DNA of 33,432 nt from Flavobacterium sp. HJJ (GTDB lineage: Bacteria > Bacteroidota > Bacteroidia > Flavobacteriales > Flavobacteriaceae). Location: contig NZ_JADKPR010000036.1 of the NCBI RefSeq assembly GCF_015351475.1, positions 1 through 33,432 on the forward strand, given 5' to 3'. Below the pieces are notes generated by a model. It was not told the origin of the DNA and made no database searches. It saw only the letters and a list, made by a program, of their open reading frames with translations. The translations under genes and the position numbers were made by a program. Of this stretch, positions 1-9,652 are shown one piece after another (within the stretch, counting starts at the first letter, position 1; every line of letters starts with the position of its first letter).

Positions 1-1
1 G

Positions 2-2744
2 GGGACTCCGTCTGAAAAGTATACAAATTTTAATGAGAGAAATCCCGTTGGGAGTTACAGACGTGATTTCACTATTCCTGAAAACTGGAAAGGCCGTCGT
101 ACATTTATTACGTTTGACGGAGTTGATGCCGGTTTTTTTATTTGGGTAAACGGACAAAAAGTAGGATATAGTGTAAACAGCCGTAATGTAGCCGAATTTG
201 ATTTGACTAAATATGTAAAGCCAGGCAAAAATGTCTTAGCTGTTGAGGTGTATCGTTTTACTAGCGGAAGTTATCTTGAGAATCAGGATATGTGGCGATT
301 AAGCGGAATATTTAGAAATGTAACTCTTTGGAGTGCCCCACAAGAACATATCCGTGATTATTTTATCAAAACTAACCTTGATGACCAGTTTCGTGATGCC
401 GATGTAGCAGTTACTGCCAAAGTAAAAAATTATGGAACCACAATAACAAAGCCGAGTGAACTTAAAGCTTCTTTGTATAATGGCACAACAGCTGTAAATA
501 CTTCATCAGGCAAACAAGTAATTCCAGCTTTAAAACCAGGTGAAGAAGTTATAGTTACTGTAAATTTTCATGTAACCAATCCAAAAAAATGGACTGCTGA
601 AACACCAAATCTGTATACAACTGTACTTACTTTAAATGAAGAAAAAAATACAATAGAAACTTTATCATCACGTACTGGTTTCAGAGAAATTCAGATAAAA
701 GGGCGTCTGTTTATGGTAAATGGAGTTCCAATCAAATTAAAAGGGGTTAATCGTCATGAAAATTTTCCTGATGACGGCCATGCTGTTACTGAAGCACAAA
801 TGATAAAAGATATTATGCTGATTAAGCAGACCAACAGTAACCACGTGCGTACGTGCCATTATTCTGATGATCCAAGATGGTATGAGCTTTGTGATGAATA
901 TGGAATTTATCTTGTTGCTGAGGCAAATGTAGAATGTCATGAAGAACAGAACCAATTCAATGAAGTGCCAACTATAAAAGCGGCTATTATTGATCGCAAT
1001 GTGGCTAACGTGGAAAGTTTTAAAAACCACCCTTCTGTTCTTATCTGGTCACTGGGGAATGAAAATGGTAATGGGGGAAGCAATTTCAGAGCAGCCTTAG
1101 CAGCAATTAAAGCAATTGATCCAGATCGTCCTACACATTATGAAGGTTTTGGAATCGGTACAAAAAATCCTGCCGATATTGACAGCCAAATGTATACGCA
1201 GATAGCGCCTATGGAAGGACATGCAAAAGACGAATCGCTTACTAAGCCTTTTTACTTGTGTGAATATGCACATGCTATGTTTAATTCTATGGGATCTGTG
1301 GATCTTTATAATGAAATGTTTGATAAATATCCTCAATTACTAGGCGGTGCTATTTGGGAATGGCAGGATCAGGGGATTTACAACAATCGTAATCCTAAAC
1401 ATCCTATTTACCGCTTTCGGCGGAGGCTTTGATGAATTTCCAAATGACAGGTATTTTATTCATAAAGGTGTTGTCTTTTCTAATAGATCGCCTAAACCTC
1501 ATTTTCCGGAATTAAAACATGCATATCAATGGATAACCATACGTGACAAAGACATTAAGAACGGTTTGGTTACCATAAAAAACCGTTATCAGTTTATTAA
1601 TCTTGATGGTTTGACCGCCAAATGGGAATTAACTGAAAATGGTTCTGCTTTATCTTCTGGTAATCTGTCTGTAGGAACCATCAGCCCGGGAGCAGAAAAA
1701 GATATAAAAATACCATTTACTATTACTCCTAAACCAGGAGCAGAATACTTTGTAAGAGTTTCATTTAGTCTGGCAAACGATCAGAAATGGGCAAAGAAAG
1801 GTTTTGAGGTTGCTTCACAGCAGTTTGAATTAAATGTACCTGTACCTGCTGCAAAAAATACAGCTCAGGGGAGTAATTTAACACTGAATGAAACAGCAGC
1901 TGTTATCAGTGTAAAAGGTGCTGATTTTAGTCTGGATTTTGATAAAGTAAAAGGCACATTTACAAAAATAGAGAAAGGCGGAGAGAATATCCTGCAGGAA
2001 AGCGGCGGACCAATGCTTCACTTATGGCGTGCTCCTCACCAAACCGATGATATGTGGGCTTACCGCGAATGGAAAAAAAATGGACTGGAAAATATTTCGT
2101 GGGTAACTAATGAAGTGAAAAGCAAACAGCTTTCTCCTGATGTAATTGAAATAACAGTAAGTTTAACCGGAACAGGTAAACAAAATTTTAAAGTACAGCA
2201 TAAAGCAGTGTATACCATCAATGGTAATGGAGTAATCAATTCGGCTAATGATGTCAGCTTTAGTGATCCAAAATTAATTCTTGCGAGAATTGGTGTCCGT
2301 ATGTTTTTGAATAAAGATATGGATCAATTTGATTATCTGGGCCGTGGCCCTATGGAAAACTATGCTGACCGTAAAAGCGGTTTTGATGTTGGTCATTACT
2401 CCAGCAGTGTAGCTCAGCAATTAACTCCTTATGAAAAACCGATGGAATGTGGTAATCATGAGGATATACGCTGGGCAAATCTAACTTCTGGAAAAGGAAT
2501 AGGTTTAACAGTTAAACAAGTTGATTCATTGATGCAGGTTTCTGCGCTTCCTTACAGCGATGAAGAAATGGATCCTGTTGAATATAAAATAGACCTGCCA
2601 AAAAGTAAAGGAACTGTTTTGTGTGTTAGTAATAAAACACTGGGAGTGGGGTCTAATGGATGCGGACCGAGACCTTTAGAGCAATTTATGGTGTATGCTA
2701 AGCCAGCTTCTTTCAGTTATCAAATTCAATTAACAAAAAAATAA
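2..2744 (+). pseudogene. GH2 beta-galactosidase, 5' partial and frameshifted
   Basis: A LacZ-type glycoside hydrolase family 2 enzyme that would release galactose from beta-galactosides. The reading frame is already open at base 2, so the N-terminus lies outside the window. Visible parts are the sugar-binding jelly roll (to about base 350), an immunoglobulin-like domain, the TIM barrel with the acid/base Glu in SLGNENG (codon 1061-1063) and the nucleophile Glu in LCEYAHAM (codon 1262-1264), and a C-terminal Bgal_small_N-type domain with YLGRGPMENYADR. At 1411/1412 one extra C moves the frame: HPIY is followed by RFRRRL-stop at 1432. The expected continuation, AFGGGFDEFPNDR, resumes in the +1 frame and runs to 2744. 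Both catalytic Glu precede the break, but the C-terminal domains that close the active site in this family would be lost. It is either a recent pseudogene or a one-base sequencing error. The family call is firm. Confidence 0.9.
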
Positions 2745-2762
2745 TACTTATTAATTTAACAT

Positions 2763-2800
2763 AAAAAGCATTAGTAAATAAATTTGCTAATGCTTTTTTA
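2763..2800 (+). terminator. Rho-independent terminator after beta-galactosidase
   Basis: AGCATTAG at 2767-2774 pairs with CTAATGCT at 2787-2794. An inner AAAT/ATTT stem extends the hairpin, and a run of T follows on the plus strand. The matching A run before the stem means it could also act in the minus direction. It lies 18 nt after the beta-galactosidase stop. Confidence 0.85.
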
Positions 2801-2891
2801 TCTGGGTCTATTTCTAATTATTAACTAAAATAAGTTGAGAGCTATTAAAAAAAAGTATGCTGATTGTAAATCTCCTTTATGAAATCGGCTA

Positions 2892-3317
2892 TTAAGCACT
2901 GAGAATTATTGTAAGACTATCTTTTGATTTTACACTGTGTCTTGATTTGCTGCATAAACGTTTTATTCTCACCAATAATTCATTTGGATTAAAAGGTTTA
3001 GAAACAAAATCATCAGCACCTAAATTAAATGCTTTAATTACTGTGCTTTCTTCTTCGCCTAATGATGACACTACAATAACTGGAATGTTTTTAAAATTTT
3101 CTTTTGAATGGTTAATTATTTCCAGTCCAGAACGATATGGCATCACAATGTCAGTAATGATTAAGTCAGGTACGAAAACAGGAATCATCTCTATAGCAGT
3201 TAAGCCATCTTTGCAGGAAGCCACTTCATAGCCTTCTTTTCTAAGTATAAATTCAAGAATTTTTACCATTAATGCATCATCTTCAGCGATCAATATTTTT
3301 ATATTAGAATTGTTCAT
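2892..3317 (-). CDS. Single-domain response regulator (CheY-like receiver)
   Basis: A 141-residue protein that is one receiver domain without an output domain. The acidic pocket is E12-D13-D14, the phospho-acceptor is D56 in DLIITDIVMP, the switch Ser lies in VIVVSS, and the conserved Lys is in VSKPF. About 20 basic and polar residues trail the domain. The sequence is closest in feel to OmpR-class receivers, but the DNA-binding part is absent. Such proteins pass phosphate along a relay or act by protein contact. No kinase is adjacent in the same orientation. The nearest intact kinases are at 5543 and 9652, and a fossil kinase lies at 3878-4081. Partner unknown. Confidence 0.88.
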   Translation of the reverse strand: MNNSNIKILIAEDDALMVKILEFILRKEGYEVASCKDGLTAIEMIPVFVPDLIITDIVMPYRSGLEIINHSKENFKNIPVIVVSSLGEEESTVIKAFNLGADDFVSKPFNPNELLVRIKRLCSKSRHSVKSKDSLTIILSA

Positions 3318-3435
3318 TTTGTTTTGTTTTTATAATTCTTCTTTTGAATCTGTATTTATTTAAAAAGAGAAAGAAATATTTTTTAAAAGCAATATTTCGG
3401 TTATTGTCTGCAGCTAAGTCAAATAGATTTTACAG

Positions 3436-3639
3436 CTAAAAGGGACGTTTATTGCGGACAATAATAGGTTCAGGTTTATAATAAAAAGGTATCCATGAAT
3501 TGAAAATTTCTATTTGAATATCAACTATTAGTGATAGGAAAAAAGATGCACTGAATCTTTTTGTGTGCGGCTGTTTATGAGACCAAGGACAAACATTAAT
3601 CTCGTAAATTCCGTCAGTTTTTGTGATTTGGAAAGCCAT
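3436..3639 (-). CDS. Small hypothetical protein, possibly a decayed STAS-like fragment
   Basis: A 67-residue frame starting MAFQITKTDGIYEIN. The opening (a strand, then a short loop with G-I-Y-E-I) resembles the first strand of small STAS/anti-sigma-antagonist proteins common in flavobacteria. The rest (aromatic and basic, ending RNKRPF) does not continue that fold, and the protein is shorter than a full STAS domain (about 90-100 residues). It borders the 1.2 kb stretch of decayed DNA. It may be a real small gene, or a degraded one whose frame was lost after the first 15-20 codons. The STAS link is inference from resemblance only. Confidence 0.35.
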   Translation of the reverse strand: MAFQITKTDGIYEINVCPWSHKQPHTKRFSASFFLSLIVDIQIEIFNSWIPFYYKPEPIIVRNKRPF

Positions 3640-3790
3640 AACATTTATGTTTTAGAGTTAATTAATTTGTTATTTCTAATGCAAATATGCGACAGATAAC
3701 AATGGAGGATCACTTGTATTCGACCAATGGAACCTTGCTTTCGGTGAAATATCAGTACCTGCTCTTAATTTATTCTTATTTGTAATCACA

Positions 3791-4737
3791 CTATCGACGA
3801 ATGGAATCATTCAAAGGATTATCTGTTTTCCTTGTAGTTAATTCCTAAAAACGGGTGAAGGCTTATGGCTAGTCTGACAAAGACAAAGTTTTTCTGCAGC
3901 CATTTTAAAAGAAGTATTTAAATTATTTGAAACCGTTAGTCAGCAATATGCTAAAAATTCAGGCATTGGATTGTAAGCAATAAAAGCCATCGCAGATTGA
4001 TTAGAAGATACTGTCTATTTGAAGTATAAAGAGAATAATAAAAGGTGTATGTTTTGTTTTGCCAAAAGAGTAAAGCTATAAGAACTGGCTTTGATTCGTT
4101 TACTGCTATTCATTAGAAAAATAGCACTTCACAAGAATTACACCGCACTTTACTGATTTTTAATTTGGATAAAGCTAAAAGCCTTTGGGACAAAAAAGGG
4201 AGTCATGTTTTTGGGACTTAGCAAGTCTTTTTGAAGATGCAGGTAACTTCAAAATTGATTTTAAATGAGCATAAGTCCAATAATAAACGGCGATGTGATT
4301 CTGGAAGTAAATTAGAATTGGTTTTTTAGAGTAATTGCTGTTTTCATTTTTCTGTGGTATTTAGATGAAACTTTATTTAAGTGCATATTAATTAAGTATC
4401 ATGTAATGAAACAGCAATTACAGCTAAATTGGTTAGATTGTTTTTGGAGATTATTATGGGATTAATTTTTATTTGTTTCTTATTTCTGAAGCAAATCTAT
4501 GGCGGTAAAAAGGTTTTTTTGTTTCTTTTCGACGAATAGAATTTTACTATCGATGAATATTTAAACTTTATGGCTGACTTGTAATTGATTACAAATCATC
4601 TATCGACGAATGAATATAAAAATGGAAACAGTTCCATTTTCTGAATCTTGTTTTGAACTTCACTTTGTTTATTGTCATTGTTTTATTCGTTTCAAGATAT
4701 TTTTATGGATGAGATGCCATTATACCATTCGTCGACA
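3791..4737. repeat. Dispersed TCGACGAATG words
   Basis: CTATCGACGAATG occurs at 3791-3803 and 4600-4612, each preceded by a related AATCA-containing run. TTCGACGAATA is at 4528-4538 and CTATCGATGAAT at 4548-4559. An inverted copy, CATTCGTCGACA, is at 4726-4737, and a weaker relative, ATTCGACCAATGG, is at 3717-3729. None lies inside a coding frame. They may be copies of a regulator site or remains of a small repeat. Confidence 0.5.
3878..4081 (+). pseudogene. Fossil C-terminus of a sensor histidine kinase
   Basis: In one frame the DNA reads ILKEVFKLFETVSQQYAKN (from 3902), then SGIGL, stop, AIKAIAD, stop, LEDTVYLKYKENN, and ends CMFCFAKRVKL-stop at 4081. This order matches the end of HATPase_c domains: the F-box segment (K-[IV]-F-K-[IL]-F-E), the G2 box (SGIGL-[SA]-I), the strand before G-x-I-x-[LIV], and the final T-x-F-x-F-x-L-P-K strand. 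The intact kinase at 5543 has KIFKIFQSF and TGIGLSIVKKI in the same positions. Two in-frame stops and no upstream open frame mark it as dead. It lies between two orphan receivers and may be the remains of their kinase. Confidence 0.7.
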
Positions 4738-4808
4738 CTTTTTTTCCAGTTGTCCATACTTTATTATGATCTGACGAAAAACAGCTCTTACTTTTAAGAC
4801 AATGAAAT

Positions 4809-4816
4809 ACATTTGA
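4809..4816 (+). promoter_or_regulatory. Possible -7 box (TACATTTG) for the receiver gene
   Basis: TACATTTG fits the Bacteroidota -7 consensus TAnnTTTG and lies 33 nt before the ATG at 4849. No clear TTTG -33 box is seen at the usual spacing, so this is tentative. Confidence 0.35.
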
Positions 4817-4848
4817 AGTTGAATAAATGTGTATAAAAAAATAATAAA

Positions 4849-5262
4849 ATGGCAAAATCATTAAATATATTACTAATCGAAGATGATGCAATTGAAGTCA
4901 TGAAATTCAATAGAGTACTAAAAAGTTTAGAACTCAATCATCGTATCATTGAAGCTAATAATGGTGAGGAAGCAGTTGATGTATTAAAAAGAAAAGAAAT
5001 AATTCCTGATGTTATTATTTTGGATCTTAATATGCCTAAGTTGAACGGGATAGAGTTTTTGACTATTTTAAAATCAGATGATGTATTGAAATACATACCA
5101 GCAATTATATTGACTACTTCAAATAATCATAGGGATGTTATGGAATGCTATAAAATTGGTATCGCAGGCTATATTTTAAAGCCTTTGAAATATGATGATT
5201 ATGTAGACAGGCTGCGAAAAATACTAGATTATTGGAGTACGAATGAATTGATTTCGCAGTAA
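4849..5262 (+). CDS. Single-domain response regulator (Rcp1/CheY-like)
   Basis: A 137-residue receiver domain without an output domain. The acidic pocket is E11-D12-D13, the phospho-acceptor is D59 in DVIILDLNMP, the switch Thr is in AIILTTS, and the conserved Lys is in ILKPLKY. The NG-E-E-A and LNMPKLNGIEFL patterns, and the insertion between strand 2 and helix 2, match the Rcp1-like receivers that usually partner PAS- or phytochrome-type kinases. It lies 280 nt upstream of the PAS-rich kinase on the same strand, so it is a plausible relay partner. It probably has its own transcript, because the gap is long and no co-directional overlap exists. Confidence 0.88.
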   Translation: MAKSLNILLIEDDAIEVMKFNRVLKSLELNHRIIEANNGEEAVDVLKRKEIIPDVIILDLNMPKLNGIEFLTILKSDDVLKYIPAIILTTSNNHRDVMECYKIGIAGYILKPLKYDDYVDRLRKILDYWSTNELISQ

Positions 5263-5528
5263 TGCAATAGATGGAGTTATCTGAATCCAGCTCCGATAAA
5301 AAGTATAGTTTTTTAACTATTTTTCCAGTTTTAAAACGATACAATAGATAATACAAAGAAAAACAAAATACCACTTTAGTTTTAAAAAAATTTGCTGTTT
5401 GAGAAAAAAACAGTAATTTAAGCTAAAAATTCGAAAGTATTGAACTGTATTTTATTATGGTTCAGTTGCTTCTTGTATCAAAAGCATTCGAAATAACAGC
5501 TCATTATTTGTGATTTTTTTAAAAAATT

Positions 5529-5535
5529 AAGGAGG
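5529..5535 (+). promoter_or_regulatory. Strong Shine-Dalgarno for the HNOBA kinase
   Basis: AAGGAGG lies 7 nt before the ATG at 5543. A near-perfect anti-SD match is unusual in this window, where most starts have only A-rich leaders. It fixes this start and suggests efficient initiation of the first gene of the operon. Confidence 0.75.
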
Positions 5536-5542
5536 GTAAAGC

Positions 5543-8512
5543 ATGGAAAATTCTCAATTTCATTTTGACAGTGAAACATTCAATAGGATCTTTCCCTTTT
5601 ATGTTTTGCTGGATCGCAGTTTAATTATCAAAGACAAAGGCAAAAGCCTGATCAAAGTTATTCCTGATTTAAAAAACGATGAATATTTCCTTCATTCATT
5701 TGCCATTACCACACCGCATATTGAAGAGTTAAATAGTGACAATTTTTATAAAGTCACAAATCAATTAGTTATTATTGAATCGCTCCTAGAGAAAATTTCA
5801 CTTCGGGGGCAATTTGAAAACTATGCTGACGGCTATCTATTTTTAGGCAGTCTCTGGCTTACTTCGGTGAACAGTTTTAAAGAAAAAAAAATATCTCTTT
5901 TTGATTTTGCTCACCATGATTTAGCATTAGATTTACTTGATTTAAAGCCTCAAAAGTCTTTAACTGCAATGCATCAGCAGGAGAATCAATTAAAGAATGC
6001 CGGTAAGGAAATTCACGATATATCATTATTTCCTAATCAAAATCCAGATCCATTAATTCTTATTGATTTTGAGGGGCATTTATTAAATATGAATCCTGCG
6101 GCTCAGAATTTAAAAAAACTTACATCTCACGGGATTGATTATGAAATTCAGGATTTTTTTAAATTCATCATGCATCAGATTGACAAAACAAAAGAAAGTT
6201 GGATGTTTGAGGCTGAAAGTAATGGTAAGTACTATTCTTTTGTGTGCAAAAGTTTTCAGGAAGATGGTTATGTTAATGTTTATGGACATGATATTACTGA
6301 GCAGAAGATCAATCAGGAAGAATTAAATAAGCTCTCTCTGGTAGCAAAAACCAATAAAAACGGAATTGTATTTACACATCCTGATGGAAAGATATTTTGG
6401 TGTAATGATGCTTATTCCAAACTGACAGGATATAGTAATGATGAAATTATCGGCAAAACACCTGTTGAATTGGGCTCAAATCCCTTATCCAATAAAGAGG
6501 AAATCCATAGAATGATTGATGCTTTTTATGAAGGGGATACTTTTGAGGTAGAAATTCTGCATGCTAAAAAAAACGGGGATACTTTTTGGTCTAAAACAGT
6601 TGGACAGCCGATTTTGAATTCCTCGAAAAAAGTAATTCAATATTTTGCAATGATTGAGGATATTACAGAAGACAAGCAAAATGAAGAACAGCTTTTATTA
6701 CTTTCCTCGATAGCAGATAAAAATATCAGTTCAGTAATTATCAGTGACAAAGAAGGTAAAATAGAGTGGGTCAACAGCAGTTTTACCAAAATGACCGGAT
6801 ATTCCAAAGAAGAGCTGATTGGTCACAGACCCGGTCATTTATTGCAAGGTGAAGAAACCAATCCAGAGACAATAAATTATTTAAAGAATCAAATAAAACA
6901 AGGCCTTCCTTTTGCCTGCGAGATATTAAATTATACAAAATTTAAAGAAAAGTATTGGGTTAGAGTGCAAGGACAGGCACTGCATAACAAACAGGGTGAA
7001 GTGATTAAGTTTTTTGCAATTGAAGAAAATATCAGTCAGGAAAAAGCATTCAATCAGCAGCTTATTGATTCTGAAAACCGTCTGACTTCTTTAATAACCA
7101 ATCTTCAATTGGGTATTTTGTTAGAAGACGAGGATAGAAAGGTGCTGATAGCGAATAAACGATTTTGCGATTTATTTGATTTTAAAGGCGAACCGGAACA
7201 AATGATAGGGTTTGATTTTAAGATGGGTACTGAAGAAAATAAACATTTTTTTAAAAATCCAGATGCGTTTATTGATAGGGTAGAAGAAATTTTGAGAAAC
7301 AAAGAAAACGTCTTTTCTGAAGAGATTGAACTGGCTGACGGGCGCGTGTATGAAAGAAGCTTTATCCCAATAGCCAAAGACAGTAAAAAGGATTATCATT
7401 TGTGGAGTTTTGAAGATATTACCCTCAAGAAAAAATACAAAGAAAGCCTAGAAGCAGAAAAAGAAAAATACAGGAATATTATCGCCAATATGAATATGGG
7501 CTTACTGGAGGTGGATAAGGATGATATAATACAATTGGCTAACCAGTCATTTTGTGATATGACTGGTTTTTCTCTGATTGATCTGCTGGGCAACAAAGCA
7601 TCTGAAATTTTGATTCATCCTGAAGATAAAAAATTAGTTACTCATAAAAGCAAAGAAAGGGTTAAGGGTAAGTCCGATTCTTATGAAGTAACTTCAATTA
7701 ATAAAAAAGGAGAAACGAGATACTGGCTAATCAGCGGTGCTCCCAATTACAATGTCAATGGCGAAATAATTGGTTCAATAGGAATACATTTAGACATAAC
7801 CCAGCAAAAGAGCCTTGAACTGCAAAAAGAGGAATTACTTAAAAAATTAGAAAAACAGAACGAACAGCTCAATGATTACGCTCAGATTGTATCACATGAT
7901 TTAAAATCGCCATTGCAAAGCATACACTCGCTGGTTACATGGATTAAAGAGGACAATGAGAAAGAATTTAGTGAGCAGACGCTCCAATATCTTACTATGA
8001 TAGAAGATAAAGTTGAGAAAATGGATCATTTAATCCAAGGAATTCTAAACTATTCCAGAGTAGATGCTATTGATATGATTACTGAAAACATTAATCTGAA
8101 TGCGGAAATCAGCAAAATTATTGATATTATACATATACCCAAGCACATTCAAGTCGTAATAAAAAATGAACTGCCAACCATCAAAGCAGAACGATTTAGA
8201 ATGCAGCAGTTGTTTCTAAATATCATCAGCAATGCGGTAAATTATATTGATAAGCCTCAAGGATATATTGAAATAAGCTGTGAAGAGGAAAAAAAGCATT
8301 ATGTTTTTGTCGTTAAAGATAACGGCCCGGGTATTGCTCAGGAGAATCAGGAAAAAATATTCAAAATATTCCAATCTTTTACTTCTAATAAGAAATCAAC
8401 AGGCATTGGATTGTCTATTGTGAAAAAAATAGTAGAAAATTATAACGGAAAAATCTGGATTGAAAGCGAACTTACAAAGGGTACTGCCTTTTTTATTAAA
8501 CTACCAAAATAG
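5543..8512 (+). CDS. HNOBA-PAS(5) sensor histidine kinase
   Basis: A 989-residue soluble kinase with no membrane segment. Residues about 14-150 match the heme-NO-binding-associated (HNOBA) domain of soluble guanylate cyclases: FPFYVLLDRSLII with D-K-G-K-S-L, then L-R-G-Q, F100-LGSLW, and FDFAHHDLALDLL (120-132). Five PAS/PAC units follow at about 165-255, 264-378, 385-500, 505-635 and 640-760. Next come a short coiled coil, the HisKA box SHDLKSPLQ with phospho-acceptor His785, and HATPase_c with an N box (NIISNAVNY), a G1 box (DNGPGI), an F box (KIFKIF) and a G2 box (STGIGLSIV). HNOBA normally couples an H-NOX gas sensor to an effector, but no H-NOX gene is present here. Instead the next gene, 6 nt downstream, is a FIST sensor. 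It is the first gene of a four-gene unit. The HNOBA call is by motif pattern and would benefit from a profile search. Confidence 0.88.
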   Translation: MENSQFHFDSETFNRIFPFYVLLDRSLIIKDKGKSLIKVIPDLKNDEYFLHSFAITTPHIEELNSDNFYKVTNQLVIIESLLEKISLRGQFENYADGYLFLGSLWLTSVNSFKEKKISLFDFAHHDLALDLLDLKPQKSLTAMHQQENQLKNAGKEIHDISLFPNQNPDPLILIDFEGHLLNMNPAAQNLKKLTSHGIDYEIQDFFKFIMHQIDKTKESWMFEAESNGKYYSFVCKSFQEDGYVNVYGHDITEQKINQEELNKLSLVAKTNKNGIVFTHPDGKIFWCNDAYSKLTGYSNDEIIGKTPVELGSNPLSNKEEIHRMIDAFYEGDTFEVEILHAKKNGDTFWSKTVGQPILNSSKKVIQYFAMIEDITEDKQNEEQLLLLSSIADKNISSVIISDKEGKIEWVNSSFTKMTGYSKEELIGHRPGHLLQGEETNPETINYLKNQIKQGLPFACEILNYTKFKEKYWVRVQGQALHNKQGEVIKFFAIEENISQEKAFNQQLIDSENRLTSLITNLQLGILLEDEDRKVLIANKRFCDLFDFKGEPEQMIGFDFKMGTEENKHFFKNPDAFIDRVEEILRNKENVFSEEIELADGRVYERSFIPIAKDSKKDYHLWSFEDITLKKKYKESLEAEKEKYRNIIANMNMGLLEVDKDDIIQLANQSFCDMTGFSLIDLLGNKASEILIHPEDKKLVTHKSKERVKGKSDSYEVTSINKKGETRYWLISGAPNYNVNGEIIGSIGIHLDITQQKSLELQKEELLKKLEKQNEQLNDYAQIVSHDLKSPLQSIHSLVTWIKEDNEKEFSEQTLQYLTMIEDKVEKMDHLIQGILNYSRVDAIDMITENINLNAEISKIIDIIHIPKHIQVVIKNELPTIKAERFRMQQLFLNIISNAVNYIDKPQGYIEISCEEEKKHYVFVVKDNGPGIAQENQEKIFKIFQSFTSNKKSTGIGLSIVKKIVENYNGKIWIESELTKGTAFFIKLPK

Positions 8513-8518
8513 AAACTT

Positions 8519-9652
8519 ATGAAATTAATTCAGGCTTATAAAAAAAAGAATGAAAGCTGGGAGTACCTGACAAAGGAGAAGGAATTAAAAAATCCGCTGG
8601 TACTTGTTTTCGGAAATAGAATGCAATTAGAGCGCCCAGAAGTCATTGATGATATCAGAAAGGAATTCCCTTATGAACATCTGGTGTTTGGTTCTACATC
8701 AGGGGAAATTATCGATTCAAATGTTTTTGATGATTCTATCGTAGTTACTGCTGTAGAATTTGAAAAAAGCACATTCGAAATCAGAACCGATAATATTTTT
8801 ACTCATGGAAAAGATGCGAATGCATTAGGAGAATCTCTTTACCAGCAGATTCCCAAAGAAAATTTGAAGCATTTATTTGTACTCTCAGAAGGAAGTTTCG
8901 TAAACGGAAGCTCACTTATTGAAGGTCTTGAAAAAGGCATTCAAAATAAAGTGCCTGTCTCGGGAGGTATGTGCGGGGACGATTCAAAGTTTGAAAAAAC
9001 ATTAGCTTCCTATAAAGAAAACCCTAAGGAAGGCGAAGTCGTTTTGATTGGATTTTATGGCAAAACTCTAGAAATCTCGTTTTCCAGTTTTGGCGGATGG
9101 AGCTCATTTGGTCCCGAAAGAATCATTACCAGATCAGAAGCTAATGTATTGTATGAAATTGACGGACAGCCTGCTTTGGATTTATATAAAAAATACTTGG
9201 GAGACAAAGCCAGTCAGCTGCCTCAAGCTTCTTTGCTATATCCTTTAAATGTTACGCCCGAAGGCAGATCTCAAGCTGTGGTTCGAACCATTTTAAATAT
9301 TAATAACGAAGATCAGTCGATGATTTTAGCTGGAGATGTACCCGAAAATGCAAAAGTACAGCTGATGATGGCTTCAGTTGATGCTATCGCCGAGGGGGCT
9401 TCGCAGGCTGCCATGTTAGCAATGAAAAACAGAAAAAATCACCCACAGCTTGCTTTATTAGTGAGCTGTGTAGGAAGGAAATTAGTTATGAATCAAAGGG
9501 TTGAAGAGGAAATAGAGCGTGTTCAGGAAATAATAGGAAATGAAGTAGCGATTACTGGGTTTTACTCTTATGGCGAAATGGCTCCGTTTAGCGGTAATAC
9601 GTTTTGTGAACTGCACAATCAAACGATGACTTTAACTCTAATCAGCGAATAA
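8519..9652 (+). CDS. FIST-domain sensor protein (NosP-like)
   Basis: A 377-residue cytoplasmic protein spanning both FIST_N and FIST_C. FIST_N shows VFGSTSGEI and DDSIVVTAVEF, then the SGGMCGDD-F turn. FIST_C shows the segment around YPLNVTPEGRSQAVVRT, the MMASVDAIAEGA helix, and the signature end GFYSYGEMAPF followed by CELHNQTMTLTLI. FIST proteins are stand-alone or kinase-linked ligand sensors. The NosP members bind heme and nitric oxide and inhibit or switch a neighbouring kinase. The gene starts 6 nt after the HNOBA kinase and its stop overlaps the next kinase's start (TAATG at 9650-9654), so all three are translationally coupled. FIST membership is firm. Heme or NO binding is inference from the family and the context. 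Confidence 0.9.
   Translation: MKLIQAYKKKNESWEYLTKEKELKNPLVLVFGNRMQLERPEVIDDIRKEFPYEHLVFGSTSGEIIDSNVFDDSIVVTAVEFEKSTFEIRTDNIFTHGKDANALGESLYQQIPKENLKHLFVLSEGSFVNGSSLIEGLEKGIQNKVPVSGGMCGDDSKFEKTLASYKENPKEGEVVLIGFYGKTLEISFSSFGGWSSFGPERIITRSEANVLYEIDGQPALDLYKKYLGDKASQLPQASLLYPLNVTPEGRSQAVVRTILNINNEDQSMILAGDVPENAKVQLMMASVDAIAEGASQAAMLAMKNRKNHPQLALLVSCVGRKLVMNQRVEEEIERVQEIIGNEVAITGFYSYGEMAPFSGNTFCELHNQTMTLTLISE

Larger units (their letters stand above)
3640..4848. other. 1.2 kb decayed, non-coding stretch
   Basis: No intact gene is visible on either strand. The stretch contains a recognisable histidine-kinase fossil (3878-4081), several copies of a TCGACGAATG word (listed separately), and AT-rich sequence with many stops. 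The 62-codon minus-strand frame near 4703-4891 has no family features and overlaps the start of the next gene, so it is not called. Confidence 0.6.

Noticed and set aside
737..1336. Minus-strand frames of 97 and 79 codons inside beta-galactosidase
   Set aside because: They lie antisense to well-matched GH2 sequence, including both catalytic Glu, and show no protein features.
4703..4891. 62-codon minus-strand frame
   Set aside because: It overlaps the start of the receiver at 4849, has no family features, and its opening is antisense to the receiver's first codons.
5138..5374. 78-codon minus-strand frame after the receiver
   Set aside because: More than half is antisense to the conserved receiver C-terminus; the remainder is AT-rich with no features.
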